Source of the DNA: Tetmemena sp. SeJ-2015
Lineage: Eukaryota; Ciliophora; Spirotrichea; Sporadotrichida; Oxytrichidae
DNA: 64,000 bases
NCBI GenBank assembly: GCA_027382625.1
Contig: JAJKFJ010021628.1
Span: 1-64,000, forward strand
Direction of reading: 5' to 3'
Shown one piece after another: positions 22,076-34,012 of this stretch (within the stretch, counting starts at the first letter, position 1; every line of letters begins with the position of its first letter). The notes beneath the pieces are model-generated. The model was not told where the DNA came from, made no database searches, and saw only the letters and a program-made list of their open reading frames with translations. A program made the translations under genes and the position numbers.

Positions 22076-23793
22076 TCATGATTTAAAATGAATTTGAAAT
22101 AATTCAAACTCATAGTGATGCATGAATGCCTTTTCCCTCGCCATCAAAGAAATTAAATTCAACAATATTTAGATATTATAATTTAAAGTTGCCCTTCTGA
22201 GCGTTCTTTCCATGACTTGGCAGTGACTCTAGTTATTGCTGAGTACACCTATGCTTTTTTCATTTCCATGAAGGCGGTGAGAGTCTCTATAGCTGCAAAG
22301 CCTCACAACTCCACCAGAGTGTATCCCTCTAATCAAGTAAATAAAAGCTATAATTTTAATTACTCTAGCCCCTTTAGCATCTAGTGAAGTGAGAGAGGAG
22401 CCTCCAAATTTAGATGAATATAAAGACGGTAATCCAAGGCAATCTTGTTCAAAAGATGCAGGCAAGTCAAAAACTTTATCTCCTCTCAGCACTGCAAAGT
22501 TAGATAGGGATTTTATGAACTTTGAATTATAGGTTTAAGGGTTTTCAGCTTATTTTAATTATCATAAAGAAGCAATGAATATGTCTAATTTAAACTTTGG
22601 TGGACCAGTTTATCTTGTATTCATTACCATTTGTAATTATCATTTAGCGGATACGCTATAACATACCATCCCAGAGATCAGCATTGAATTCTACGGCCTT
22701 CTAATCACATTGAGGTATACTCTTAAGACTGAGAAGTTTATATTGAGGATTCTAGCAGAGCTAAAAGGATACATTTAAAATTGTTTTTTGAAAATTTTCA
22801 ACTTATAAAATCAAAATTTCATATTAAGTTTAGCTGACTAGCTCACTCATTATATTGGATTATCTTCCCGACCAAACTTACATTTTATCTGAAGTAAATA
22901 TATTCTATTAAGTAGAGTTTGAAAAAGGGAACATAACACTCAAGAGAGATTATGCAATCACAGTATTCAGAGCCTTGTAAGAAGGGCGCTTCATGTTCAA
23001 AAGCTGTCTGCACACTAGCAAGGCTTCATCATTGTAAATAGGAAGCACTCCATCTGAATCTTAGATAAGTGAATTCAGAGTCAATATTACGTTATAGTTC
23101 TGTAGAATTACCTCACCAGATGAGTAAGGCCATACTTAAATTAAATGATTTTCATATATCAAATACAGCGATGTTTATCATATTTGTTTTGGGAAAGTCT
23201 TCTCTTAATCGCTCCACATATGAGCACCAAATCCCGATCCAGTTCCTCCCGCTAAAGATGTCATTACTTGTAATCCTCCTACATAGTCTAATCTTTCCAT
23301 GAGTCCTTGGATTCTAGAATGAGTCTGCTCATATTCCTCACTCGAGTAATAGTAATAACCTAGAGCCCAATTATTTCCGCTTCCACTTTGCTTATAGTAT
23401 ATTGATATGAAACTACATCTATTTATGATAGCTTATGAAAGCTAAAGCGTTTATCGTATTCCCAAACTTGTTCACCTGAACTGCAGGCTTTGGCGGAATC
23501 ATTCAAGCACTTCTGAACTACCTTTGGCTCCATGTCAATTTAAATCGTAACTATTGCTACACTAATTTTATTCCAATTAGGACAGCATTAGGATATAACT
23601 TATTGCTTTCAATATCCCTTTAGCAGTATGTCTCACTTATAAATTAAACACTACCATAAGAAATGTAATATTTCTCAATGATTCTCTCTTGGATAAGTGG
23701 AGAGCAGTGCTTGAAATCGGAGAGAAGGTTTTCGAAAAAAGAGTATCCGATTTAATTTCCGCACTAACCCACCTAAATGGTAACTATCGACAT
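22076..23793 (-). CDS. Delta-tubulin
   Basis: Delta-tubulin is the tubulin needed for triplet microtubules of basal bodies and centrioles. ATG 23,793 gives MSIVTIQVGQCGNQIG. Family hallmarks follow in order: YPNAVLIDMEPKVV, the delta-type QSGSGNNWALGY, the nucleotide-binding loop LAGGTGSGFGAH, INIAVWPYSSGEVILQNYN, then WDGMLQRIRQMI with INWSTKV, VLRGDKVFD, and a C-terminus with KAFMHHYEF ending at TGA 22,076. IESs with pointers AATTG, ATAAGC and GTAT are removed cleanly; more breaks lie at about 22.75-22.93, 22.53-22.6 and 22.2-22.35 kb. A two-base slip after GFGAH is probably an error. All conserved tryptophans are TGG. All segments are in order on one strand, so this gene is interrupted but not scrambled. 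Confidence 0.93.
23136..23166 (-). other. IES, 31 bp, pointer GTAT
   Basis: ATAC (+) at 23132-23135 and 23163-23166. Excision joins MINIAV to WPYSSGEV of delta-tubulin. Confidence 0.88.
23396..23436 (-). other. IES, 41 bp, pointer ATAAGC
   Basis: GCTTAT (+) at 23390-23395 and 23431-23436. Excision joins RFSFHK to QSGSGNNW. Confidence 0.9.
23541..23578 (-). other. IES, 38 bp, pointer AATTG
   Basis: CAATT (+) at 23536-23540 and 23574-23578. Excision joins YPNAVLI to DMEPKVV. Confidence 0.9.
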
Positions 23794-23998
23794 TTAAATT
23801 CAAATTATAATTACAAGAGTCTTCTGATTAAAAATTCTTATAATTAAATAAATAAATCAGAAAACATGCCCAAGACCAAGAAAGGAATTCTCATTACAAC
23901 AGATTAAAATATATTCAATAAATAAGCAAGTTATTCTTAAATGAGATATAGCTACTAAGATTTATCTGTTGCAGCAAACTAGAGAGCAGTTTTTAATT

Positions 23999-25690
23999 AT
24001 GGACATAGACGAAACTTCTATGTTTATTGAGGAGTCGAAGCTAGAATGGGTGCGCGACAAAGTTATTGAATTCAAAAATAAGTACTCGTATGAAAAGCCA
24101 CAAGGAGAGTCTAATCAGGGGGGAAGGAACAGATGATGAAATTATTTTCTCAATGAAAGAAGTTAAATAACTCTTCAAACTCACTTCGAGAAAAACCTTT
24201 ATTATAGATGCTTTTAAACTTAAATTATTCGACATGATAATTACCTTTTTCATGCTTTTTATTCTTTGTTTTCGGGACTAGATTTGTTGCAATTCTTTTA
24301 CAATTTCCATTTTTTAGATTTTAGTGGATAAGATGTATGCATATATTGAAGCATAGTGGGTGACACTTGAGGAATTTAAGGACAAAGAAAAATATTAGAG
24401 GCCATGAGTTGCTTGAGCTTGGTAGCTACATATAAAATGGAGGCTAGATATTCCCCTTGAGCATAATCACTTCTGAGTTTAGTGCGATCCCTGATCCCAT
24501 TTAGAATTAAAAATTCTTTCTTTCACACTCAATCTTTACTATTTAGAATCTGAGTTACTTCTATCCATCTTCTAGCGATTCTCAGCCTACAGAAATTAAC
24601 CATTTTAAAGATTCCAGTTTACGAATCAATGGGGAGGAAGAAAAGAAGGAAGACTCGTCTGAAGTTTTAAATTTATTGAATGACGGAGCCATAGCTTGGC
24701 AAAGATATGCAAAATCTTTAATCAATAATCTAGTTTGTATTTAAATAAAGAGTGATTACTAAGAATACTGATTCAGCTTATTTAGAGGCAATTAACCTCA
24801 TTCTTGAGAACGATAATTTAAAAGAGTAGATTGATGTTGCAGTTTCCATAAAACGCTTAACTCCCTTCTACAAAGCTATAAGGAACTACAGATCAGTATC
24901 AATTATTTCTCTCTTTCTTGCGCAGGGTGCAGATGTAACTTTTAATCAAAATTATTAATCTTAGATTAGTAGTTTTTTTAAACTCATCTGACCAGTAATA
25001 AGAGGAATGCATTCTATTATGCGGCAAAGAGAGGAGATATGGCCATCTTAAAATTACTTTTGAAAAATCTCTTCTTAACAAGGAAAGATCTCTCCAGCAG
25101 TTAAAGATTAAAATTTACTTTCAAAGAATTATATTTTTTATAAGATAAGAGGTACTAAATTAAATCGACTCTGAAAAAGAGAAATCTTTTATGATGCTTT
25201 TAAATAAAGACTAGTCTGAAATGATTAATGAGTACATCTCATTTCTATCTTCAAGTTAAGGTTGAAATTTAAATCCAACCAACCCATATATCTATTTCTT
25301 AAAAGATTTTTATTGCCAACCAGTTATTGCTATTTTAAACAAACTCTCTTACACATATTTTTATAAGGAATAAAATTCAATTAGATCAAGAGAAGAAACA
25401 AAAAGGTTTTATTTTAAGTTAGACCTTTATTTCCTTCGAATTATAATCAAGAAAAGTATTGATAATAGTAGATTCTATTATAATGATTGTATTTTCGGAG
25501 AAAGATAAAATTTTAAGAGTAAGAAAAATATAAATAAATGAAAGTGCAAGTGAGTCAAGTAAATATTTCCTTGCTAGAAATTGGAAAGCGATTTATTTGA
25601 GATTAAATGGGGATCTCAGAGAGACTGCATTAATTATGATGAGAGAATTTCCTTATTGAATGTGCGTAATAAGGACTATTTTTAATTGCT
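23999..25690 (+). CDS. Second ankyrin-repeat-like protein
   Basis: ATG 23,999 opens MDIDETSMFIEESKLEW. The frame changes near 24,120, then GTDDEIIFSMKEVKQLF and VDKMYAYIEAQWVTLEEFK follow. Later come clear ankyrin-type units (PFYKAIRNYRSVSIISLFLA, and AFYYAAKRGDMAILKLLLKN in the next frame). The break between those two units, about 24.94-24.99 kb, is a small IES or intron. The end is uncertain; protein-like sequence continues to about 25,690. It resembles the 18,282 gene in architecture and is probably a paralogue. Ankyrin proteins are protein-interaction scaffolds; no catalytic domain is seen. Confidence 0.6.
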
Positions 25691-25909
25691 ATAATTATCT
25701 AGCTCACTGTTATTCTGGCTCGAAAAATAATATTCTATCTTTAAATTCTCATCTCAATTTAAAAATAGAAATATAACTTTTCTTTATCTCATAAATTTAT
25801 AGTCAGTATTATAAATATTTTGTTGATTGAATGATAATTAAAGCAAATTTTATTAGTTATTTATAATCAGGGCCAATAAATTAATTGATTAAGTGGATAG
25901 TAAAGAGAA

Positions 25910-26165
25910 ATGAATCCAAACGCTCCCCCTATGAACCTCAGGGAGTTATAGGTAGGTGGTCTATCCAGATACTGCTATAAAATTCTTAAATTGCTCTTTC
26001 GTGGCTTATTTTTACTTAAACCTTACTTTGTAGAGATACATGTTCGAGCTAGAGCAAAAGGCCTACCAAAATGAAAAATTAGTAAACTAGCTAGACCACG
26101 ATGTGCAGGCTCATATAGTGGCCTATAACGTACGAATGAAATAACACAAAATTAGAGTGGAAAAT
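25910..26165 (+). CDS. MDS-like coding segments, unknown protein
   Basis: ATG 25,910 reads MNPNAPPMNLRELQVGGLSR. After a break at about 25.97-26.04 kb another frame reads a helical stretch with NEKLVNQLDHDVQAHIVAYN. Together they look like the start of a coiled-coil protein. No later part was linked with confidence. Confidence 0.4.
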
Positions 26166-27040
26166 AAAAATAGGAAAATAAAAATCTAATAAAATCCTAG
26201 TAAAAATAAAAATAGAGTTCGTGAAATTAGAATAAAAAATAAATTTATCACTAAAGTTACATACTTATAAAGAGATAAAGTTTCTATACTTGAGATCTAT
26301 AAAATATATTAACTGAGAAATAACAGAACAAATATATATCGATGTAACAGAGGCAACTAGCTGCCCAAGGAAAGCTCGGCTACTCTCTCACCACAATCAA
26401 CTAACGTAAGTAAAACACTTCTAAATTTACTATGGAACTGGAATTCCTCCCCTCACTCTGAAACTATATGGTTATAATTTTCTGGCTGCTCTCAAGTCTC
26501 AAATAATTTTGGAAAAGTAACTATCTGGCGAACATTAAAATAATTTATAAGGATGGTACTTTCAGCTGTCTCACTCTATGTTTCGATAATTCTTTTCATT
26601 TTTATTCCGTCCCCTAAGACTAATCTTTAAAACACTAGGAGTAGTTCTTTGAGTTTTTTTCTTCTAACTGAAAGAAGTTAAGTATTTAACTGTCAAGGCC
26701 TCTATTTTAGTAAATTTCCCTTGGGTAATGGGAGAGGTACAGTTTGGAGATTAAATCTCATTAAAAGAAATTAAATATATTCTCTTATCTCAGCAATATA
26801 GGCTTAATTAAGCTACTATAGATTTATCCCAGACATTATTTTTTCTGTCTCTATCCCTGTTTAATACCGAGGGGAAGTGATATAAGAAATTATGAATAAT
26901 TATTTCGTTTTGAAGATTATAGCTGAGAATTTAATAAAAAAGAGAATTAAATTAAAATGGAATAAATCAGTTGTAGTTGAAGTATGTCCAATTTAAATTA
27001 TTATTATTATTACATTATTCGATTCAGCATGAAATTTAAG
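26166..27040. other. AT-rich spacer
   Basis: Mostly TA-rich. A short protein-like stretch near 26,340-26,400 may be another MDS of the preceding gene, but it is too short to support. Confidence 0.4.
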
Positions 27041-27240
27041 AACTTTTAATCCTTGCAACTTATTGTGGAAAGCTTCAGTACAGAGTTATAAGCGACACAA
27101 GTTTTAAAGAAGATGATGATGAAGAAGAGGATGATGAAAATAAGAGAGTCGTATCTCACAGCTGAGAGGTACTATGAAGTTGATCAAAGAAGAAACTTGC
27201 ACTAATTTTTGATAAGCTATCAAACAAGCTACATATCAGG
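27041..27240 (+). CDS. MDS-like acidic coding segment
   Basis: Protein-like reading with a run of aspartate and glutamate (…TSFKEDDDEEEDDENKR…), then in another frame LALIFDKLSNKLHIRG. The family is not recognised, and there is no start or stop. Confidence 0.35.
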
Positions 27241-27642
27241 GGTAAATCTGTTATTTTAACTGTCACAATTTTACAACTCTCCATTTATTATTTAACCATC
27301 ATCGATTTTAATTAAAATTCCTACAATAATTGAGGCAGAAGGTGCAGCTTATTTTAGCGCAGAATTAATTCCAAGCAAAACCCTTAAATTGACAATTCTA
27401 GCTTTAATCATATTTAATATAGCCTACGAAGTCATGACCATCAATTATAAACAATGATAATTATATATGCACAAATAGTTTTCATTATTCAAAAAAGTAA
27501 TTTTAATTTTGGGAAAGAAGAATTGGAAATAGCTCTACTTCCTTTATAAGTGTTAATCCATTTTAACTTTTTAACTTTGAACTAAAATTATCAATAGACA
27601 ACAAATTAGAGTGCATATTTCTTATATTAGACCAGGTAGATA

Positions 27643-30259
27643 ATGGAGAGTATGATTGAAATGTCAAAGGCAGAGATGAATAATCTCTTCCTCGATCAGA
27701 TGGACGATAAAATGAGGGAAATATAATCTGCCATCACTCAAATAATATGATATACATGTTTATTAATTCAAATAGGATTATAAATAATCACAGATTTGAC
27801 AGATGAAAAGATCAAAAAATTAAAGAAGGAGTTCTCAGATCTCAGGACAAGTGTAGAAGTCAAGCAAAAATACAATTTAAAGAGAGTGATGTTAATTTAA
27901 ACAGGCGATGGTTGACATGAAATTGGACACTATGAACGACCTAAAAGAAAAGTTTCTACTGATAGACAAAAATTTTAACTCTGGAGAGTTAAGAGGAGCA
28001 GCTAAGTCAGCACTAGACTAATTAATATAGAAATAGAGCAACTCAAGCGAAGTATAAATGACACTTAGGCAGTAAAATATTTTGAAATTATCTGTGGAAA
28101 AAATGTGGCAAAATATTTAGGCCTTAAGTTACAAATATAACAAAGAATCGGAGCAAAAGTTTATTGAGAACTCTTCAAAGCATTAGGATTTTGAGTCTAA
28201 GCTCGGAGAGCTCTAATCTAAGTTAACTCATTTAGAACAGGAATTCATAAACGAAAATATTTCTTCATCGGTTATTAAGGGAGCGAGTAGTGCTGCTTCC
28301 TCTGATATGAACTCAGTTTCTGCAACGCCTTTTCAAAGTAAGAGAGTCTTTATTAAGGGTGTCAATTAATCAATTTTGAATTAACTATTCAATATTCAAG
28401 TCTATGATATTGAATGATGGCTCAGGGACGGGAGGTGGTGCAGGTGGCTCAGTACTAGCAAATAGCAAAGCAGCGCTTATAATAAAAGGCTCTAGGTTAA
28501 GTATGGAACAGTTTATTACTTTTAGCTTTATTAAATCAGCTTGAAGGCAAAATATCAGAGTTGAAGGATGATCTTAATAAATATGTGCACACACATATTC
28601 TCATATAAAGTATAAATAAGTCATTTGCAATATGTGCAAGACTTGAGCGAAGACTTGATCAAGATAAGGGACTACTGCTTTAATAACACACAAGGACTAG
28701 AGGATAGAATTCTAGCGCAGCTGAATGAAAACTAGGCGGGCATGTCTGCACTGTATATTCAAAAATCTGAGTTCTAAATAAGACTGCAAAACTTTGAGCA
28801 GAAGCTGAAGCGAATATTTTCAGCTCGCAAATCTAATGATGAGGCTAACCTGTTCACTCATAACTCTGGTGTTAATAATTCAGTGAGTGGGAGTGGCATA
28901 GGTATGACTAACAGTAATAGCTATTCTCAGAGTGTAAAGCTCGGGATGATGGGTTAAAATACTAACAGTAGGTTGCCATCTTTGAGTGGGTCCTAGGCTC
29001 TATGCAATTGTCAGAATAGAAACGCCTCTGGTTTAGATTCCTCCAATTATATATCCTTATTTTAAAATCGACTTTTTTATAGGAGAGGAGGTTGCTACTT
29101 GTGCAGGAATGAAAACGAAGACATAACCATTTAGTTTAATAAACAAAGACCCAAATTATAGGATATATAAATAATTTACTTTTTAGATTGACGATGTCTC
29201 AAATAAATCAGCTGAAAATTTGAAGAAAAGGAACACGATAGATCCCTTGCACATGAAATCCATTAGAGCTGATTTTTAAATCAATTCAAAACTATTTATT
29301 AAGAAAATGAAATGAAGCAGTTATTTTTACTTGGATAATATTGAAAACAAACTATACTTATCAGAGAATAATTTAAGCAATGAATTAGCTTTATGAATTT
29401 TATTATATTCCTAGCATAACGGAAACTAAGAGAGCTAAACAAGTATCCTAATTGCTCCCTCTACCCACTCTAAATATTAACCTTAGATTAATAATTAATA
29501 AAGCACAATCTTTGTCCTATCTCTTAATTTTAAGATGGAAGAAAAGCGAGTGAGACATCAAGATTAATTTGAAATGAGTGCGGATTTTAGAGCACAGAAT
29601 AGCTAGTCACCCATAGATTGGGCCAGCACAATTATGGGTCAGAAGAAGAAGATTATGAAAGCAAATATCAAGGGCAAGAGCCGGCACAATAATCTCATGG
29701 AGAATTCTGTGGATGCACATCAAAGCAACAATAATATAGTCACTGTCAATATCCTTCATATTTTTTATTAAGCATTAAAGAAGCTACAAACTATGAGTGT
29801 GTCATTTTTAAGTAATAACATGAAAAATTTCCACTCAAAGAGTTTGAGAAAGAATCAGAACCTTGCTGACACCTATTTGCCTGAGCAAGCATCCTAAAAC
29901 AACGTAAACTTAAAATCAATGAGATAAATTGGAGGCTAGTTGAAGTATGCATTATATTTTATTCATGGACAGGCGTTAGAATATCAGCCATAAGCCCCAG
30001 ATAAAGACTAAAAACTTCATCTCGGAGGCAAATGTTTTACAATACTTTTCCAATCAGAACTCGCCCACAGTTCGCCCAAATTTCGGGGTTTCTGGGGGCA
30101 ACACCCCCATAGGCGCAGGAAACATGAGTTTAAGCAATAGTATAGCTATGAACATGAATATGGCGGCTCTTAACAACCATATTGCAAATAATAACAACGT
30201 TTCAAGCACGGGAGGAGCAGGCGCACAAGGCCTACCCTCATCCTAGTCAATAATTTATA
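27643..30259 (+). CDS. Coiled-coil protein with S/N/G-rich tail
   Basis: ATG 27,643 starts MESMIEMSKAEMNNLFLDQM, a coiled coil in several heptad blocks (…ITDLTDEKIKKLKKEFSDL…, …LEGKISELKDDLNKYVQDL…, …FQIRLQNFEQKLKRIF…). A glycine/serine/asparagine-rich part follows, then QNSQSPIDWASTIMGQKKKI and a tail with GGNTPIGAGNMSLSNSIAMN. A probable 19-nt intron GTGATGTTAATTTAAACAG lies near 27,886. Two IESs are clear: pointer CAG (about 28.51-28.54 kb) and pointer AATATGTGCA (28,580-28,628). Other frame shifts occur near 27.75, 28.36, 29.05-29.2, 29.3-29.5 and 29.75-29.95 kb. The family is not recognised; the coiled-coil layout suggests a structural or scaffold protein. The end is approximate. Confidence 0.6.
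28580..28628 (+). other. IES, 49 bp, pointer AATATGTGCA
   Basis: A 10-bp direct repeat at 28580-28589 and 28629-28638. Excision rejoins the coiled coil DLNKYV / QDLSEDLIK. Confidence 0.88.
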
Positions 30260-30531
30260 TCTTCAAATCTCCTAATTGTGGTTTATTTTAAGTCATTCTT
30301 AAATAAAGTAAGTAAGAATGTTGGATATTTGTGACCACATATTTATAGAGACGAATTAATAAATATCACTCATTCATTATAGACATTAAGATTTTATAAA
30401 GTCAAAGATGCATCCAAGAGTATAAAGTTATTTTTTTATCATATCTAAATAAGGTATATTTAAAATAAATTGCAATGAAAAACTCAAACAGAGTCTGATA
30501 GTTTGTTAGAATTATTTTAAAGTTTTTCATA

Positions 30532-30750
30532 TTGAATTTAAATTCTTTAATAATGACAAAGAATATGATATATAAAACAGAGCCCGAGATCTCTGAAGGA
30601 GATGAGCATTCAAACCAGCAATTTAGAGATAAGGGGGATGTTGGTAGTGTTAATTATCAATATTTAACTTCATCAGGCTTGGAGAAGGAGGAAAAAGCTC
30701 CCTCTCAACTCAAAGTGTGCCCCTCTCGAGCAGCAAGTAGATGTATATAA
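30532..30750 (+). CDS. Orphan MDS-like coding segment
   Basis: An open 72-residue reading with no stop-like codon at all (…KTEPEISEGDEHSNQQFRDK…), in an AT-rich setting. It could be the end of the preceding coiled-coil gene or a segment of another gene. The sequence after it is purine-rich (AGGAGAGGAG). Confidence 0.35.
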   Translation: MNLNSLIMTKNMIYKTEPEISEGDEHSNQQFRDKGDVGSVNYQYLTSSGLEKEEKAPSQLKVCPSRAASRCI

Positions 30751-31169
30751 AGTAAAGAGATAGGAGAGGAGTTGAGAGGAGGCAAGAGGAGTTTAGTATA
30801 GTTGACATTTCCCACTCCCTTCCTCCCTCATTAAAAGTCTAGTAGAATAAAATAAATAATTTATAAGTATAAATTTAGCTCTCTTAATTATTCTCAACTT
30901 CAAATTAATTTTAAATCATCTGCCTGCCAAATTTATGGGTGAGTAAACTAATTTTATTCGAGACTTTTAAATAAAGTTGAAGGTTTCTAAGAATTAGCTA
31001 AATCCTTTTAGCATCTTCAATTGGAGAAGGTTTAATAGAGGATTAAATTAAAAAATTTTGCCTAATATGTTTAGAGAGATCCCCTTTTAAAATTATTTTT
31101 AAAACTATTTCAATTAGAGAATAATAGCTTCTTTTCATATCGTCTCTTTTAATAAAAATATAAAACAAA

Positions 31170-33142
31170 TAATCAATCTAAAGGTAATATACATGCGTTT
31201 TGATGTCATTCAAATAATACCTCTACTTTAGCATGTTTCTAGATCTATAATCACCTAATTAATTCAAATAGAGAAAAAAAGCAGTAGTACTGCCATATTT
31301 CCTTCTTTAATCCTTTACTCGAGAGTCATCTTAAATAAAAATACTTTGGTTCAGTTTTTGAAAGCTGTCTCATTCAGCCTTCATTAGGTCTCTTACATAC
31401 TTAGGTAGTTGCATGTAATCTTAATCGTAAGAGCCAAACTTCTACTCATCTAAAATTTCTTCCTTCTGCTAGCCCCAATTACTTGCACCTGCTTGCAATT
31501 ATTCTTGCTGCTGCTTTTGCTCTAGTCTCAATTAGAGATCTATCAATTTCCTGGTTGAAGCTGGCTCCATTTGCATAAATCTGAAATACCTTAGAATCTC
31601 CTTATCATCAAAGCGGCTCTTCAAACTATAAACTAAGAATAGTTTTACTATATGTGAAAATTATATAACTCTTCTACTGTTAAATCCCTTGCTAGTCCAT
31701 AAAGCTTTGAGATTGAAAGATTTGGGCGCTGTTCAATTGCCCTGAATTAGATGAAGTCAAAAATTTGAGCATTTGAGACTGCTTAGAGTAGAAAGGGTTA
31801 GCAACGAACCATTCGATAATATTAAGACTACCCATCATCTCAAACAGATTTTTAAGCCAATTTGATCGACCGTAGAAAGAGAATTTTTCCCTCTCCCAGT
31901 CAAATCATAGTACTGAGTTTATCTGAAGAAATTGTGAAGATTTAAATCTAAATACTCATAGTATAAAAGTGATAAGATGGGAATCTTCAACTGAACTCAT
32001 ATTTTTGAAAGCCAGTGGCCAGTAGAGCTTAATGATTGAGTATGAATAGAGCATAGTTAAAGAGTTGTGAAACAATAACAAAATTGTCATGAGGATCCTA
32101 GTCTTTGTAAAGGTGAGAATTCTTTGCTGCCATAAAGAAAATTTAAGCGTGATGAAAATTGATAATGCTGTCATCTATAATTGAAGTCAATAAGTCTCAA
32201 ATCTTGATTAAGTTTTAAGTGTAACAAATTCAAGATTATGGGAATATCTGGCAAATCTTTAAGCTCTTTCAAGCCCAGATCTTGCTTTAATTTGTTCCTT
32301 GATTAAGTCTACTTACCAATAAACAGCAGATGATCTCATCTAAAAATTTAAATTTTACGATTATATGATATATACCATGTAGTTATGGTAGTTGTTGATT
32401 CCTATGCAGTTCATAGTGAGTCTGCAGTGATGATTGTACTTCATGCAGCATTTATTACATACAGAGCAGTGATGCATTCGAGGCAACTTGTAAACGCAAC
32501 ACAAAAAGCTATAAAAAAAATTATTACCTTGATTTTGCAACACTTTTGGCAGTATCTGAATTTGCGAGTGTCCCTCCCGCCGCTTTCTTTGTAATCTTGA
32601 AGCACCTCAAAAGGTGAGAAATAATTTGTGAACACTATCTCTTCAGCCAAGCTTTCAAAATGAGGCTCAAAACGGTCACCCATTCGCTGCTACTATTCCA
32701 ACATTTGCTCAAATTTGTAGAACTATTCATGAGGATTAAGATTCTGAAGAAACTTAAAATTGAGAAAGGTTTGAATCATGAAGTGCAAAAGAATAAGCAA
32801 AATTTGAGCAGAAAGTGCTATTTTTGTGAATTATAATATAAAATAATGGCTTCTCCTGTAAAATGTTACCTTTTGATTGATAATCCTCTTCTCTTTTTCT
32901 GAGAGGAATCCAGGATCAGCGAATACCACTGATGCGTAAAGTGCAAATACATATGCACTGATCATGTAGAATATAAAAAGTAATTCTAAATACATCACTT
33001 TTTAAATTAAGAACCAAATGTTCTCTGGCTGCTCAGGAATCATTGTGACATAATGACCCATGCCAACAGTAAATGTATATGAGACCACTCCATACATAAA
33101 TTCGATGCCTAGCTTCTTCTTCCCCACAATTATATAAGTCAT
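31170..33142 (-). CDS. DHHC-type palmitoyltransferase with altered active-site motif
   Basis: A membrane S-acyltransferase-like protein. ATG 33,142 starts MTYIIVGKKKLGIEF. Two helices follow, then an extended loop and the cysteine-rich domain YCQKCCKIK / LPRMHHCSVCNKCCMKYNHHC / NCIGINNYHNYM. The interruption inside the domain is 41 nt bounded by CAAG and also fits GT-AG. Downstream are two more membrane helices and a Q-rich cytosolic tail. The usual D-H-H-C is N-H-H-C and the following P-W is L-T; the nucleophilic cysteine and zinc ligands remain. TGA is in frame as tryptophan at several sites (ILWVFRF, NSVLWFDWERE, KAEWDSF). A probable 37-nt intron lies near 31.67 kb. The C-terminal end near 31.2 kb is approximate. 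Confidence 0.82.
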
Positions 33143-33305
33143 TTTAATTCTACAGTCGCAAAGTTCTCTAGATAGTTTTAGTTTTTGGTATGTTTGATAT
33201 TTGCAAGCCTTAAGCTAGGCTATTATTGCTGCAAATTATAATTTTATTTACAATTTATGACATTTAATATGTCTGTGTGTGATATTTAAGTGTTGTTTAA
33301 TTCTA

Positions 33306-33460
33306 TGATTTAAGGCTATAATAAAGAAGATATGTTATATTTAATTGACTAAATAGAAAACTTTGATTTCTTAAGTGATGATGCAATCATTAACGGGAGA
33401 CCTGCTCAATGCCATATGTGTAACGAAGATCTCTAGTGATCTGTATATGCGCTAATGTGA
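33306..33460 (+). CDS. MDS-like segment with CxxC motif
   Basis: From ATG 33,306 the frame reads a polar helix (YNKEDMLYLIDQIENFDFLS), then RPAQCHMCNEDL. The CxxC pair hints at a zinc ribbon. It precedes the Nudix gene in the same orientation and might be an N-terminal segment of it or another gene. Confidence 0.35.
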
Positions 33461-33586
33461 TTTCAGCATTCTTTATTAATTAATCTCTCTCTTTTAGACT
33501 AACTTCCTCACATAAAAATAATAATTGTGGCAATACTGATATGAAAGAATATAAGTAAAGTGAATAACATTATTTTCTGATAAAAA

Positions 33587-34012
33587 ATGAGTAGAACAGC
33601 TTTCCGTACTTATTAATTTTCATTGGTGATCTGCAGAAACTTTGACGGTCGATTTCTGGCTGTAAATGAGACAGATAACCGCGGATGGTGGATCCCAGGA
33701 GGAGGGGTAGACTTTCGGGAGACTTTTTAAGAAGCGGCCATCAGAGAAACCAGGGAAGAGGCTGGAATAGAGATAGAACTTAAGGGAATTCTCAAAATTG
33801 ACCATATGCTTTCTGCCGGCAGAGGCGACCAAGCAAAGATGAGAGTCATCTATTTTGCAGTACCTAAGGATGAAAACTAGAAGCCAAAGTCTGAGTAGGA
33901 TGAGCATTCTATTGAAGCATAAAAAAAGATTAAGGAAATATATGCACTTTCTGTGTTATTGCGATTGAATAAGTCATTAAATAGAAAAAGAAATTATAGA
34001 AGAAATAAATGA
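33587..34012 (+). CDS. Nudix hydrolase
   Basis: Nudix enzymes hydrolyse nucleoside diphosphates linked to another moiety, in the cytosol or nucleus. ATG 33,587 gives [20 protein letters not shown]. The Nudix box follows at about residues 37-60: [11 protein letters not shown] then [17 protein letters not shown], with the metal-binding glutamates (RETREE) intact, and the strand [10 protein letters not shown]. It is 141 residues, normal for a stand-alone Nudix domain. The frame ends at TGA 34,010-34,012, which overlaps the ATG of IMP3 (34,009). The last ~25 residues are basic and unusual, so the true end could be earlier or on another segment. The substrate cannot be predicted. Confidence 0.82.

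Noticed and set aside
22229..22492. Jacalin-like lectin domain on the minus strand
   Set aside because: The segments fit the C-terminal domain of delta-tubulin in order (INWSTKV, VLRGDKVFD, KAFMHHYEF).
33620..33907. 95-residue minus-strand open frame
   Set aside because: It lies antisense to the Nudix box, which is unambiguous on the + strand.
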